NCBI GenBank assembly: GCA_964556705.1
Contig: CAZKXX010000003.1
Span: forward strand, 1-64,000
Direction of reading: 5' to 3'
Origin: CAZKXX01 sp964556705
Lineage (GTDB): Bacteria; Acidobacteriota; Terriglobia; UBA7540
DNA: 64,000 bases
Translations under genes and position numbers: made by a program
Notes under the pieces: generated by a model
Databases searched by the model: none
What the model saw: the letters and a program-made list of their open reading frames with translations, nothing else
What the model was told of the DNA's origin: nothing
In this document: positions 8,846 to 16,702 of the stretch, in pieces
How positions within the stretch are numbered: the first letter of the stretch is position 1
Layout of the letters: every line of letters starts with the position of its first letter

Positions 8846-9454
8846 CTATTTCTGTCTCTTCGCCGCAAGCGCCCGGCGGAGCACCTGCCAGGATTTTTCC
8901 GCCTGCCGGGTGACGTCGAACTGGCCGTCGCTGACGTGCCAGAGGATGACGAGGGGCGGCAGTTGGCCCCAGACCATGACGGCAAGCGAGCGCGCGTCGA
9001 CGTCGGCGCGGATTTCTCCGCGCCGCTGCCCCTCACGCACCACTTCTTCCAGCCTGGCGAGCACGCCCTGGAGCAACTGGTAGATTTTCCGGCGCCGCGC
9101 GGGCAGCTCGCTGGCAAACCCCTCGGCGAAGATGATGCGCGGAAGGGCTTGTAATTCGCGGACCATCTGCACGGTCAGCCGGATCAGGCGCTCCAGCCGT
9201 TCGAGCGCGTTGGGGCTCGCCGCGGAGACCGCTTCCAGGTTCGCGAGGGCGCGCGAGCGCACGAACTCGAAGCAGGCCAGGACGATTTCTTCCTTGTTTC
9301 GAAAATGACGGTAAAGCGCCGAAGGGACCAGGCCCACGCGCCGCGCCACCGCCCCCACGCTCAGCCGGCGCAGTCCCTGCTGGGCGATCAGCCCCAGCGC
9401 CGCCTGCACAATCTGCGCCTGCCGGACTTGGGTATCGAGTTTCTCGCGCCTCAC
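8846..9454 (-). CDS. TetR/AcrR-family repressor of the exporter
   Basis: 202 aa. The N-terminal TetR helix-turn-helix is clear (IVQAALGLIAQQGLRRLSV, then VARRVGLVPSALYRHFRNKEE). The C-terminal 140 residues are the variable ligand domain (YbiH/CecR-like context). The GTG start at 9454 is chosen because GGAGG lies 5 nt upstream; a start at 9487 would place translation inside the palindrome at 9470-9489. The gene reads into the exporter operon 60 bp downstream, and both have a matching operator, so it most likely represses itself and the exporter until a toxic ligand binds. Confidence 0.88.
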   Translation of the reverse strand: MRREKLDTQVRQAQIVQAALGLIAQQGLRRLSVGAVARRVGLVPSALYRHFRNKEEIVLACFEFVRSRALANLEAVSAASPNALERLERLIRLTVQMVRELQALPRIIFAEGFASELPARRRKIYQLLQGVLARLEEVVREGQRRGEIRADVDARSLAVMVWGQLPPLVILWHVSDGQFDVTRQAEKSWQVLRRALAAKRQK

Positions 9455-9469
9455 AGGGCCCTCCGTCTT

Positions 9470-9489
9470 ATGTGAATTATAATTCACAT
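9470..9489. promoter_or_regulatory. Perfect 20-bp palindromic operator upstream of tetR
   Basis: ATGTGAATTATAATTCACAT is a perfect inverted repeat. It lies 15 nt upstream of the chosen GTG start of the TetR gene, where it would cover the promoter or early transcript. A related site with the same 7-6-7 spacing precedes the exporter genes. TetR dimers typically bind palindromes of 15-20 bp in this position. Confidence 0.75.
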
Positions 9490-9710
9490 TATCTGTCTGC
9501 TCGAGGTCCCTGTCAAGCGAAATCGCAGCCCGCGCTGGCCTCAGCCCGGCGCGGACCTGCTCGACTGATTCCGTGCTCGACGCACCGGCGTGGCGCGTGG
9601 CGGGTGAGAGATTTCGCGGTCAGATTGTCTTCGGTGGAGCGACGGCGAGCGGAAAGGGAGAAACGGAATCGACGCCTTCTCAGGGGCGGAGGCCGAAAAG
9701 CAGAACGGTC

Positions 9711-9745
9711 AACGGCACGAGGCTCGCGAAAGCGTTCGTGCCGTT
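9711..9745 (-). terminator. Hairpin terminator after the tetraheme cytochrome gene
   Basis: AACGGCACGA (9711-9720) and TCGTGCCGTT (9736-9745) form a perfect 10-bp stem with a 15-nt loop, about 55 nt beyond the stop of the minus-strand cytochrome gene; on that strand a short TTTT run follows about 13 nt later. The rest of the 9490-9798 gap shows no convincing gene. Confidence 0.5.
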
Positions 9746-9798
9746 GCCGTGGAAGGTTTCAGGTGGAGGGTTGAAAACCCGTCCCGTCCCGCGCCGCC

Positions 9799-10239
9799 TC
9801 ACACATTGGACTTCTTGTGGCAGTCCACGCACTTCGTGGGAGCCTTCTTGCCGGCGGCGCTTTCCTTCAGATGGCAGTCGATGCAGGTGCCGGTTTTGGC
9901 CGTGGGGTTGTGGAAAGCCAGTTGAAGTCCGGTCTTCATTCCGGCCTGCGTGGGTTTGGTGTGGCAATCTCGGCAGGCCTGTTGGGGCGAAGCGTTGGGC
10001 TTCTGAGGCTTCGATTCGTGATGGCAGACGGTGCAATTCTTGCCTGCGTGCCCTTCAGCGTGCAGTTTGTGAGTGAACTTGACCCCGCCGAGGGGCGCGC
10101 CCTTCAGGATGATTTCATCGGGCGCTTCGGCCTGTTTGCCGGCACCTTCCGTTTGCGAGACGCCCCCGAAGGCGACGAGGAAGACTGCCAGCGAAAGCGT
10201 CAAGGTGATGAGCGAGGAAGGAATACGACGATGAGGCAT
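9799..10239 (-). CDS. Exported tetraheme cytochrome c (c3/c7-like)
   Basis: 146 aa. A signal peptide (about 1-32, ending near GVSQTEGA) is followed by four CxxCH heme sites: CTVCH, CRDCH, CIDCH and CVDCH. The FTHKLH sequence before the first site and the CHH doublet supply candidate axial histidines, as in class III (c3/c7) cytochromes. The small size and periplasmic address suggest an electron shuttle. The start at 10239 follows GGAGGA; the frame extends upstream into non-coding sequence. It is transcribed away from the Rieske/cytochrome b cluster from its own promoter, so it may serve that complex or a separate low-potential path. Confidence 0.85.
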   Translation of the reverse strand: MPHRRIPSSLITLTLSLAVFLVAFGGVSQTEGAGKQAEAPDEIILKGAPLGGVKFTHKLHAEGHAGKNCTVCHHESKPQKPNASPQQACRDCHTKPTQAGMKTGLQLAFHNPTAKTGTCIDCHLKESAAGKKAPTKCVDCHKKSNV

Positions 10240-10375
10240 GAGTCCTCCGAAGAAAGATCGCAAAGTCTCGGACTCCTCCGACCGGCACGAGCGATCTTGC
10301 CGGCCGGACCCGGTGTCGGCCAAGCCATCTTCCGAGAGGCGCGAGGGTGCCAACCCGGTTTCGGGACCTATTTGA

Positions 10376-10404
10376 ACTTTATACTGCGCGCTCGCAAGCG
10401 TCAA
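10376..10404 (-). promoter_or_regulatory. Sigma70-type promoter for the tetraheme cytochrome
   Basis: On the minus strand TTGACG (10404-10399) and TAAAGT (10381-10376) are separated by 17 nt, about 137 nt upstream of the cytochrome start. An overlapping TATAAA at 15-nt spacing is an alternative -10. Confidence 0.5.
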
Positions 10405-10601
10405 GAAAAACGGCAAGTATAGAAGGGATGCGGCGGACAAAAAGTCGAGTTTGACGAAACAAAAGTGGCCGGAGACCAAATTGTCCCGGTCCAGTGCAGT
10501 TGCGCCGCGGCGGACCCTGAAAACGCGGTTTGCGCCGGGTGGGGATCGCGCGGGGCGAATTGCGCGCCTGACACGGGTCAAGTCGCCGGAAGCATCGGAC
10601 A

Positions 10602-10636
10602 AAGTGTCTTGACACACTTCGGGGCCTTCATATAGA
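10602..10636 (+). promoter_or_regulatory. Sigma70-type promoter for the quinol reductase cluster
   Basis: TTGACA (10609-10614) and TATAGA (10631-10636) are 16 nt apart, 79 nt before the Rieske start. The inverted repeat AAGTGT (10602-10607) with ACACTT (10614-10619) covers the -35 box and could be a regulator site. The rest of the 10240-10714 gap shows no gene. Confidence 0.55.
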
Positions 10637-10714
10637 TTTCCTCTCTTGGGCGGGCAGGGAAATTCCCATTCTAATCTGCTCCGACAGGGTCGGGGATGAA
10701 TCCCAGGGTTGCCG

Positions 10715-11323
10715 ATGGCGGATGAAAAAACTCCCAGGACTTCAGGAAGCGCCCCTCCTCCCGAAACAGTGAAAGCGGCACCTAAGGCGCCTGTAAAGCC
10801 GGCGGCGAAGAGCAAGGCGAGCGCGGAAGAGAGACCTCCCGCCGCGAAAATGCGCCGGCGAATCATCTGGACGTGCGTGTGGGGATTCGTGGCGGCGAAT
10901 TTCCTGATGTTCCTGCGCTTCTTTTTCCCGCGCGCGCTATTCGAACCCTCCACGGTTTTCCGCATCGGCTATCCTTCCGACTACAACCTGGGCGTGGACG
11001 AGCGCTTCAAGCAGCAGTACCGCATCTGGGTGGTGCGGGAGCCGACGCGCCTTTACGTGATCTTCGCGCGGTGCACGCACCTGGGCTGCACGCCGGACTG
11101 GAAGTTGAGCGAAAACAAATTCAAGTGTCCGTGCCATGGCAGCGGGTACACGCCGGACGGGGTGAATTTTGAAGGGCCGGCGCCGCGGCCCATGGACAGG
11201 CCGCACGTCGAGCTGGATGCGACGGGCCAGATTGTGGTGGACCTCAGCCGGCTCTACACCTGGGAGAAGGAGAAGGGGAAGCGCAGTGAATTCGACGACG
11301 CCGGTGCGTTTATCCCGGTTTAG
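10715..11323 (+). CDS. Rieske iron-sulfur protein of a bc-type complex
   Basis: 202 aa. After a Pro/Ala/Lys-rich cytoplasmic leader (about 1-48) there is one membrane helix (IIWTCVWGFVAANFLMFLRFF), then the Rieske domain with CTHLGC and CPCHGSGY, which supply the two Cys and two His ligands of the 2Fe-2S cluster. It takes the first electron from quinol at the Qo site. The ATG at 10715 is preferred over a TTG six nt earlier. First gene of the cluster Rieske, cytochrome b, subunit IV, octaheme cytochrome. Confidence 0.92.
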   Translation: MADEKTPRTSGSAPPPETVKAAPKAPVKPAAKSKASAEERPPAAKMRRRIIWTCVWGFVAANFLMFLRFFFPRALFEPSTVFRIGYPSDYNLGVDERFKQQYRIWVVREPTRLYVIFARCTHLGCTPDWKLSENKFKCPCHGSGYTPDGVNFEGPAPRPMDRPHVELDATGQIVVDLSRLYTWEKEKGKRSEFDDAGAFIPV

Positions 11324-11389
11324 GGATGCCGTCGGCCCCGTCCGCAGGCGGGATGCGCGGCGGCCAGCCGCCTGACTGAAGAGTTTGCT

Positions 11390-12322
11390 ATGGGCGACGA
11401 AGAAAAAAACGGCGCGAACGGCAAGCGGGGCGTGGGGCTTCTCCTGGAAGAGGTCAAGGAGAAGGCGCAGGTCCTGAAAGAAAAGGTCCGGACGGACGTT
11501 GTCGCGCCGCTCAAGCAGCCCGAAAAGACCGCGCTCTTCAAATCCATCTTCCGCGTCAAGCACGATGACTCGTCGCGCTCGCGCGCGCTGGGCGTCCTGT
11601 CGAACGTTTTCCTTCACCTTCATCCGGCCAAAATCAATCGCGACGCCGTCCGTTACAGCTACACGTGGGGCATGGGGGGCATTACTTTCTATCTCTTCAT
11701 CGTGCTCACGATTACGGGCATCCTCCTCATGTTTTACTACCACCCGACGAAGGGGCAGGCCTACCGGGACATCGTTTATCTGATGTCCGACGTCCCCTTC
11801 GGGAAGCTGCTGCGGAACATGCACCGGTGGGCCGCGCACCTGATGATCATCACCGTGTGGCTGCACATGTTCCGGGTGTTCCTGACGGGCTCTTACAAGC
11901 GGCCGCGGGAGTGGAACTGGTGCGTGGGCGTGGTTCTGCTGGTGCTGACGATGCTGCTTTCCTTTACCGGCTACCTGCTGCCTGACGACCAGCTCGGTTT
12001 CTGGGCGGTGACGGTGGGAACGAGCATGGCCCAGGCGACGCCGCTGCTGGGCCACGAAGGGCCGTTCGGGCCGCAGCTCGGCATGACGGCGTTCAACGAT
12101 GTGCGCTTCGCGCTGCTGGGCGGATCGATTGTGGACGCCAACGCGCTGCTGCGGAGCTACATCTGGCATTGCATCGCCATCCCGCTGATCGCGGCGGTGT
12201 TCATGGGCGTGCACTTCTGGCGCGTGCGCAAAGACGGCGGGATTTCCGGGCCGGCGCCGGTGATGCTCGAGTCGGAAATCAAGGACAAGCAGCCGGTTTA
12301 CCAGGCGCCGCAGCATACGTGA
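11390..12322 (+). CDS. Cytochrome b, N-terminal (b6-type) subunit
   Basis: 310 aa. A charged leader of about 65 residues precedes four membrane helices with both heme b His pairs: MHRW and WLHMFR in helix B (14 residues apart), WHCIAIP and VHFWRVRK in helix D (15 apart), which is the b6f-type spacing. The residue aligned with the Cys that carries heme ci in b6 is Gly here (WGMGGIT), so heme ci is not expected. The protein stops after helix D and the rest is the next gene, as in b6f and other split cytochromes b. The long Lys/Glu-rich leader is unusual. Confidence 0.93.
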   Translation: MGDEEKNGANGKRGVGLLLEEVKEKAQVLKEKVRTDVVAPLKQPEKTALFKSIFRVKHDDSSRSRALGVLSNVFLHLHPAKINRDAVRYSYTWGMGGITFYLFIVLTITGILLMFYYHPTKGQAYRDIVYLMSDVPFGKLLRNMHRWAAHLMIITVWLHMFRVFLTGSYKRPREWNWCVGVVLLVLTMLLSFTGYLLPDDQLGFWAVTVGTSMAQATPLLGHEGPFGPQLGMTAFNDVRFALLGGSIVDANALLRSYIWHCIAIPLIAAVFMGVHFWRVRKDGGISGPAPVMLESEIKDKQPVYQAPQHT

Positions 12323-12366
12323 GGGAGCGATCGCGCGGAAGTGGGGTGTCGGGAGTGGAGAGTTTC

Positions 12367-12461
12367 GAGTTGAGAGTCCGAAGCCCAGGGGACCCCGCCG
12401 GACGGGCGCGCGATGGCGTGGAGCCCCGGCGTTTCAACTCTCGGCTCCGGACTCTCAACTC
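12367..12461. repeat. Long-loop inverted repeat between cytochrome b and subunit IV
   Basis: GAGTTGAGAGTCCG (12367-12380) and CGGACTCTCAACTC (12448-12461) are exact 14-nt inverted arms with a 67-nt GC-rich spacer that contains a further TTTCAACTCTCGG copy. It fills most of the 153-bp gap between two genes that should be co-transcribed. It could be an mRNA processing or stability element, or two insertions of a short intergenic repeat. Confidence 0.6.
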
Positions 12462-12475
12462 TTAACGGTTTTTCT

Positions 12476-13435
12476 ATGGACTGGTACCAGCTCTGGGAAA
12501 TCATCGCGGCGCCGGACAACATTCCGATTGTGGCGCTGCTTTTTCTGGTGCCCTTCTACACCTGGTACGGGTTGAAGCAGGCGCGGGCGAACGACCGCCT
12601 GATCGAGCAGCTCGAAAAGGACCCGGAACTCGCCAAAACGCACCACCGCAAGACCCTTCCCTGGAAGCCGAGCTGGGACAAGGAAGTGCACGTCTGGCCG
12701 TACCTGCTGCGCATCGAGTTTCTGGCGGCCATCATCGTGACGGTTATTCTGATGGTCTGGTCCATCACGCTCGACGCGCCGCTCGAGGAACCCGCCAACC
12801 CCAACGTGACGATGAACCCGGCAAAGGCGCCGTGGTACTTCCTCGGCCTCCAGGAGATGCTCGTTTACTTCCACCCCTGGATGGCGGGCGTCGTGATGCC
12901 GACCCTGATCATCATCGGCCTCATGGCCATTCCTTATATCGACGAGAATCCGCTGGGCGCCGGCTACTACACGTGGAAGCAGCGAAAGTTCGCCATTGGA
13001 GCGTTCTGTTTCGGCTTTGTGGTCCTCTGGGTTTCGATGATCATCATCGGCACGTTCATTCGCGGGCCGGGATGGATGTGGTTCTGGCCGGGGCAAACGT
13101 GGGACCCGAACCGGCTGGAGTACACGGTCAACCAGGACCTCCACGAGATCGTCAACAAAGTTCTTCCGGATTTCATGCAGATTACGCTGCCGTGGGGGAC
13201 CACCCTTTTCGGCGGGGCCGTGATGGGATTGTTCGTGCTGGTGTCGGGGTGGGGCATTCATAAGCTGATTACGGCCACGGAGTTCAACCGCAGAATCTAC
13301 CGGCGGATGAGCCTCCTGCAATATCTGACGCTGCAGTTCCTGATGATCACCATGCTGCTGCTGCCGTTCAAGATCGTGGCGCGGCTCGTGTTCCGGATCA
13401 AATACATCTGGGTGACACCGTGGTTCGATATCTGA
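12476..13435 (+). CDS. Cytochrome b C-terminal subunit (subunit IV-like)
   Basis: 319 aa. It starts at the ATG giving MDWYQLWEIIAAPDN; the frame upstream is intergenic. One N-terminal helix is followed by a soluble linker with WKPSWDKEVHVWPYLLRIEF, then the three helices corresponding to E-G of cytochrome b and two more at the C-terminus. The Qo-site region reads PAKAPWYFLGLQEML: the Glu of the canonical PEWY motif is absent (APWY). A large insert after the second helix carries GPGWMWFWPGQTWDPN. It completes the quinol oxidation site with the preceding gene. The missing Glu implies a different proton path from quinol. Confidence 0.88.
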   Translation: MDWYQLWEIIAAPDNIPIVALLFLVPFYTWYGLKQARANDRLIEQLEKDPELAKTHHRKTLPWKPSWDKEVHVWPYLLRIEFLAAIIVTVILMVWSITLDAPLEEPANPNVTMNPAKAPWYFLGLQEMLVYFHPWMAGVVMPTLIIIGLMAIPYIDENPLGAGYYTWKQRKFAIGAFCFGFVVLWVSMIIIGTFIRGPGWMWFWPGQTWDPNRLEYTVNQDLHEIVNKVLPDFMQITLPWGTTLFGGAVMGLFVLVSGWGIHKLITATEFNRRIYRRMSLLQYLTLQFLMITMLLLPFKIVARLVFRIKYIWVTPWFDI

Positions 13436-13468
13436 CGTTAAGCGGGAAGCGGAGCGGGGAGGAGCACG

Positions 13469-16400
13469 GTGGCTGAGAACCTGGAGAGGGACCCGGTTAC
13501 CAGCCAATCGCTGGCCCCCTGGCTGCTCATTTCGTCGCTCCTGCTGATTGCCTCTCTCGGCTGGGCCCTCTACGACGAGATGTACGGGCTGCGGCCCTGG
13601 AAAAGCTACCAGGGGCGCTTCTCCCGTCTGTACGCCTCCTTCCTGGAAAAGAAAATCCCCGAGCAAAAGACGCGGGAAGAGGAAATCAAGGGCTCCGCCG
13701 AGTATCAGGCCCTGGAGCAGAAGCTCCGCGACCTGGAAGAGGAAGTGGGGCCGAAGCGCGAGGAGCTCAACGCGCGGTTGACGCGGCTGATCCGCCGGAT
13801 GGGTCTGGTCACGTCGAGCTACACGGACGCGCGTGCGCGAATCGGCGCGATGACGTACCAGGCCGAGCACGCTTCGAGCGACCGCGCTCGGCAGCGAATC
13901 CTCGCCGAGATCGAGGAATTCAAGAAGCGAACGCGCTCGCTGCGCCTGCCGAGCCTCGAGGACCCCGCGGTCACCGAAGACGCGACCTACGATTTCGACC
14001 AGCTCCAGGAGGAGTTCAGCCGGCTTCAGCGGTTGCGCTCAGAGGTGCAGGCCGAGCAGGCGGCTGTCGAGCGGCCCGTTTCCGAACTTCGCCAGCAGGT
14101 GGAAGCGCACCTGCGCAATCGTCTGGGCGGGCTGACGGCCGGCCAGCTCGAGGGGCTGCTCGTCAGGGCGCGAACCACGCCGGTCGAGATCCGCCAGCTC
14201 CACAACCAGGACGCCGACCTCGTGGACCGCTGTGAGTCCTGCCATCTCGGCATCCGCGAGCCGCTGGTGCTGACCAAGGCCGACCTCGGCGGCGAAGCGG
14301 CTTTCACCAGCCACCCGGTCCCCGAACTGCTGGCCATTCACAACCCCGAAATCTACGGTTGTACGCCCTGCCACAACGGAAATGGCATGCAGGTGCAGAG
14401 CGTCCGCAAAGCGCACGGGCTTTACAAGCACTGGCTGTGGCCGTTGCACCCGCGGGAGAACATGGAGGCCGGCTGCCAGCAGTGCCATGCGCGCGACATC
14501 CACCTGGAGAAGGCGTCGGTCCTTTCGCAAGGCAAGTACCTCTTTCAGTACCGCGGCTGCATGGGCTGCCACGGGTTTGACGGCTACGATCCGGAGCCGG
14601 AAGAACTGGTGAACGTCCAGCAGACTATCCGGCAGCTCGAAGCCGACCGGGGCCAAGCCCAGCGGGAAATCCAGCGGTCCATCGAGGCCGGCGACGCGGC
14701 GCTCGACGACGAAACGGCCCGGCGCCTGTACGCGCGAGCCGACGCGCTTCGCGTTGAGATCAGCAACATTGATGCGCGCATCGAGAACCTCGACCGCCGC
14801 GCCCGCGACCTGATGAGGGAAATGAAGAAGGTCGGGCCGAATTTGAAGGACGTGAAGGTGAAGCTGCGGCCCGAATGGCTGCCCGTCTGGATCAAGAGCC
14901 CGCACGGCTGGCGGCCTTCGACGCGCATGCCGGAGTTTCGGCTGAGCGACGGCGAGGTGAAGGCCATCGCCGCCTTCATCTGGCAGTCCGGAATCGAAGC
15001 GAAGCTGCCGAGCCATCCGGCGGGCGACCCCGCGAGGGGAAAAGAATCCTTCGAAACGCGCGGCTGCCTGGGTTGCCATTCCATCGGTGAAGGCGACCAG
15101 ATGCTCGGCGGGTCCTACGCCGCCAACCTGACGCGCATCGGCGAAAAAACGAGCTACGAATACCTCGTTCGCTGGATTCACAACCCGCGCGAGCGCACGG
15201 CGCCCTACTGCCCGCACGAAAAGCGCGACCTGACGCCCGAGGACTACAAGAAGCACGGGCTGCCCTTCGTTTTCGGCGAGGAAAACTCGCGCTGCCCGAA
15301 TGACGGTCATGAACTTCAGATTCAGAACATGACCATCATGCCCAGCCTGCGGCTTTCCTGGGAGGAATCGCGGAACATCGCGGCCTACCTGATGACGCAG
15401 CGGAAGCCCGAGGCTTCCTACGAGCCCGCGCCCTTCCTCAACGACGCGAGTTTGAAGGACGAAGGGATACGGCTGGCGCGCCGCTACGGCTGCGCCGCCT
15501 GCCACGAAATCGCGGGCATGGAGACCGAAGGGCGCATCGGCACCGAACTGACCGAGGAGGGGTCGAAGCCCATCGACCAGATCGACTTCGCCATGTTCAA
15601 GACGGTGGCGAAACGCCAGGGCTGGTTCAACCACAAAGGCTTTTTCGAACGCAAGCTGCGCAAGCCCGACCTGTTCGAGCAGGGGCTGATTCGCGGGCCC
15701 GAAGAGCGGCTCATCATGCCCGACCTGAAGCTCCGGGACGAAGAGATCACGGCGCTGACCACCTTCCTGATGGGCGCGGTCCGTTCGGAAGTCCCCGAGC
15801 GCTACCACTACCTGCCGGAGGACCAGCGTCGCGACGTGCAGGAAGGCTGGTGGGTCATCAAGAAGTACAACTGCGAGGGCTGCCACCAGTTCCGCATGGA
15901 AGAGCCGTCGGCGCTCCAGCAATTGCCGCGCTATCAGACTCCGGAAGGGAAAGACCAGTTGCCGCCTCGCCTGTTGAGCGTGGGGGCGCGCACTGCGCCG
16001 GACTGGCTGGCCCGCTTCCTCGCCAACCCGGCGATGCACGAGCGCGATCTCGACCGCAACGGCGTGCGGCCCTACCTGAGCGTCCGCATGCCGACTTTCC
16101 ACCTCTCGCCCGGCGAGGTGCAGAAGCTCGTGCGTTTCTTCCAGGCGCGCGATCGCCAGCCGCTCCCCTACATTCCTCCGCGACTCGATCCGCTGACGGA
16201 ACGGGAACTGCTCCTGGCGCGCGCTCTCTTCACCAGCCGCGCGGCGCCGTGCCTGCGCTGTCACGCCACGGGCGACCCGGGTCACGACCGCTTCGCCACG
16301 GCGCCGAACTTCCTGCTGGGACGCGACCGGTTGAAGGCCGGCTGGACGAAGCGCTGGCTGCTTGACCCCGCGATGATCGATCCGGGCACCGCGATGCCGA

Positions 16401-16651
16401 GCGGCCTGTTCCGCCGCGAAGGAGCCCGCTGGGTCTTTGCCGGTCCGGTTCCCCCGATCTTCCAGGGTTACGAGAAGGACCACGCCGACCTGCTGGTCCG
16501 GTACATGCTCCAGCTCACGCCGGAGGAACAGCGCCGCCTGATCGGCATGGGCGGCGCGCAGCAGGCGCAGTCGCCGCCGCCGGCGTCGCCGCAGGCCCGC
16601 GCTGCGTACCCGAGAACGGGCCTGCAAGGGATGATTTTGAAATCGCATTAG
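13469..16651 (+). CDS. Giant octaheme cytochrome c subunit with coiled coil
   Basis: 1060 aa. One N-terminal membrane helix (about 17-36) anchors it; residues of about 55-250 are charged coiled coil. Eight CxxCH sites begin near residues 255, 298, 336, 364, 533, 675, 802 and 928. The first four are clustered, with a second coiled coil (about 375-450) after them; the last four sit in repeated mono-heme cytochrome c modules, each with a Met-rich RMPxF or MPxL ligand segment. GTG start with GGGGAGGAG upstream, 33 nt after subunit IV. By position it replaces cytochrome c1/f as the electron acceptor of the Rieske/cytochrome b module and could wire it directly to the oxidase downstream. A subunit of this size and heme count is unusual. 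Confidence 0.9.
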   Translation: MAENLERDPVTSQSLAPWLLISSLLLIASLGWALYDEMYGLRPWKSYQGRFSRLYASFLEKKIPEQKTREEEIKGSAEYQALEQKLRDLEEEVGPKREELNARLTRLIRRMGLVTSSYTDARARIGAMTYQAEHASSDRARQRILAEIEEFKKRTRSLRLPSLEDPAVTEDATYDFDQLQEEFSRLQRLRSEVQAEQAAVERPVSELRQQVEAHLRNRLGGLTAGQLEGLLVRARTTPVEIRQLHNQDADLVDRCESCHLGIREPLVLTKADLGGEAAFTSHPVPELLAIHNPEIYGCTPCHNGNGMQVQSVRKAHGLYKHWLWPLHPRENMEAGCQQCHARDIHLEKASVLSQGKYLFQYRGCMGCHGFDGYDPEPEELVNVQQTIRQLEADRGQAQREIQRSIEAGDAALDDETARRLYARADALRVEISNIDARIENLDRRARDLMREMKKVGPNLKDVKVKLRPEWLPVWIKSPHGWRPSTRMPEFRLSDGEVKAIAAFIWQSGIEAKLPSHPAGDPARGKESFETRGCLGCHSIGEGDQMLGGSYAANLTRIGEKTSYEYLVRWIHNPRERTAPYCPHEKRDLTPEDYKKHGLPFVFGEENSRCPNDGHELQIQNMTIMPSLRLSWEESRNIAAYLMTQRKPEASYEPAPFLNDASLKDEGIRLARRYGCAACHEIAGMETEGRIGTELTEEGSKPIDQIDFAMFKTVAKRQGWFNHKGFFERKLRKPDLFEQGLIRGPEERLIMPDLKLRDEEITALTTFLMGAVRSEVPERYHYLPEDQRRDVQEGWWVIKKYNCEGCHQFRMEEPSALQQLPRYQTPEGKDQLPPRLLSVGARTAPDWLARFLANPAMHERDLDRNGVRPYLSVRMPTFHLSPGEVQKLVRFFQARDRQPLPYIPPRLDPLTERELLLARALFTSRAAPCLRCHATGDPGHDRFATAPNFLLGRDRLKAGWTKRWLLDPAMIDPGTAMPSGLFRREGARWVFAGPVPPIFQGYEKDHADLLVRYMLQLTPEEQRRLIGMGGAQQAQSPPPASPQARAAYPRTGLQGMILKSH

Positions 16652-16702
16652 GGTTAAACTGGATCTGTTCGACAAATCGAAGCACTGGAAAGGGTTTGAA
16701 AC

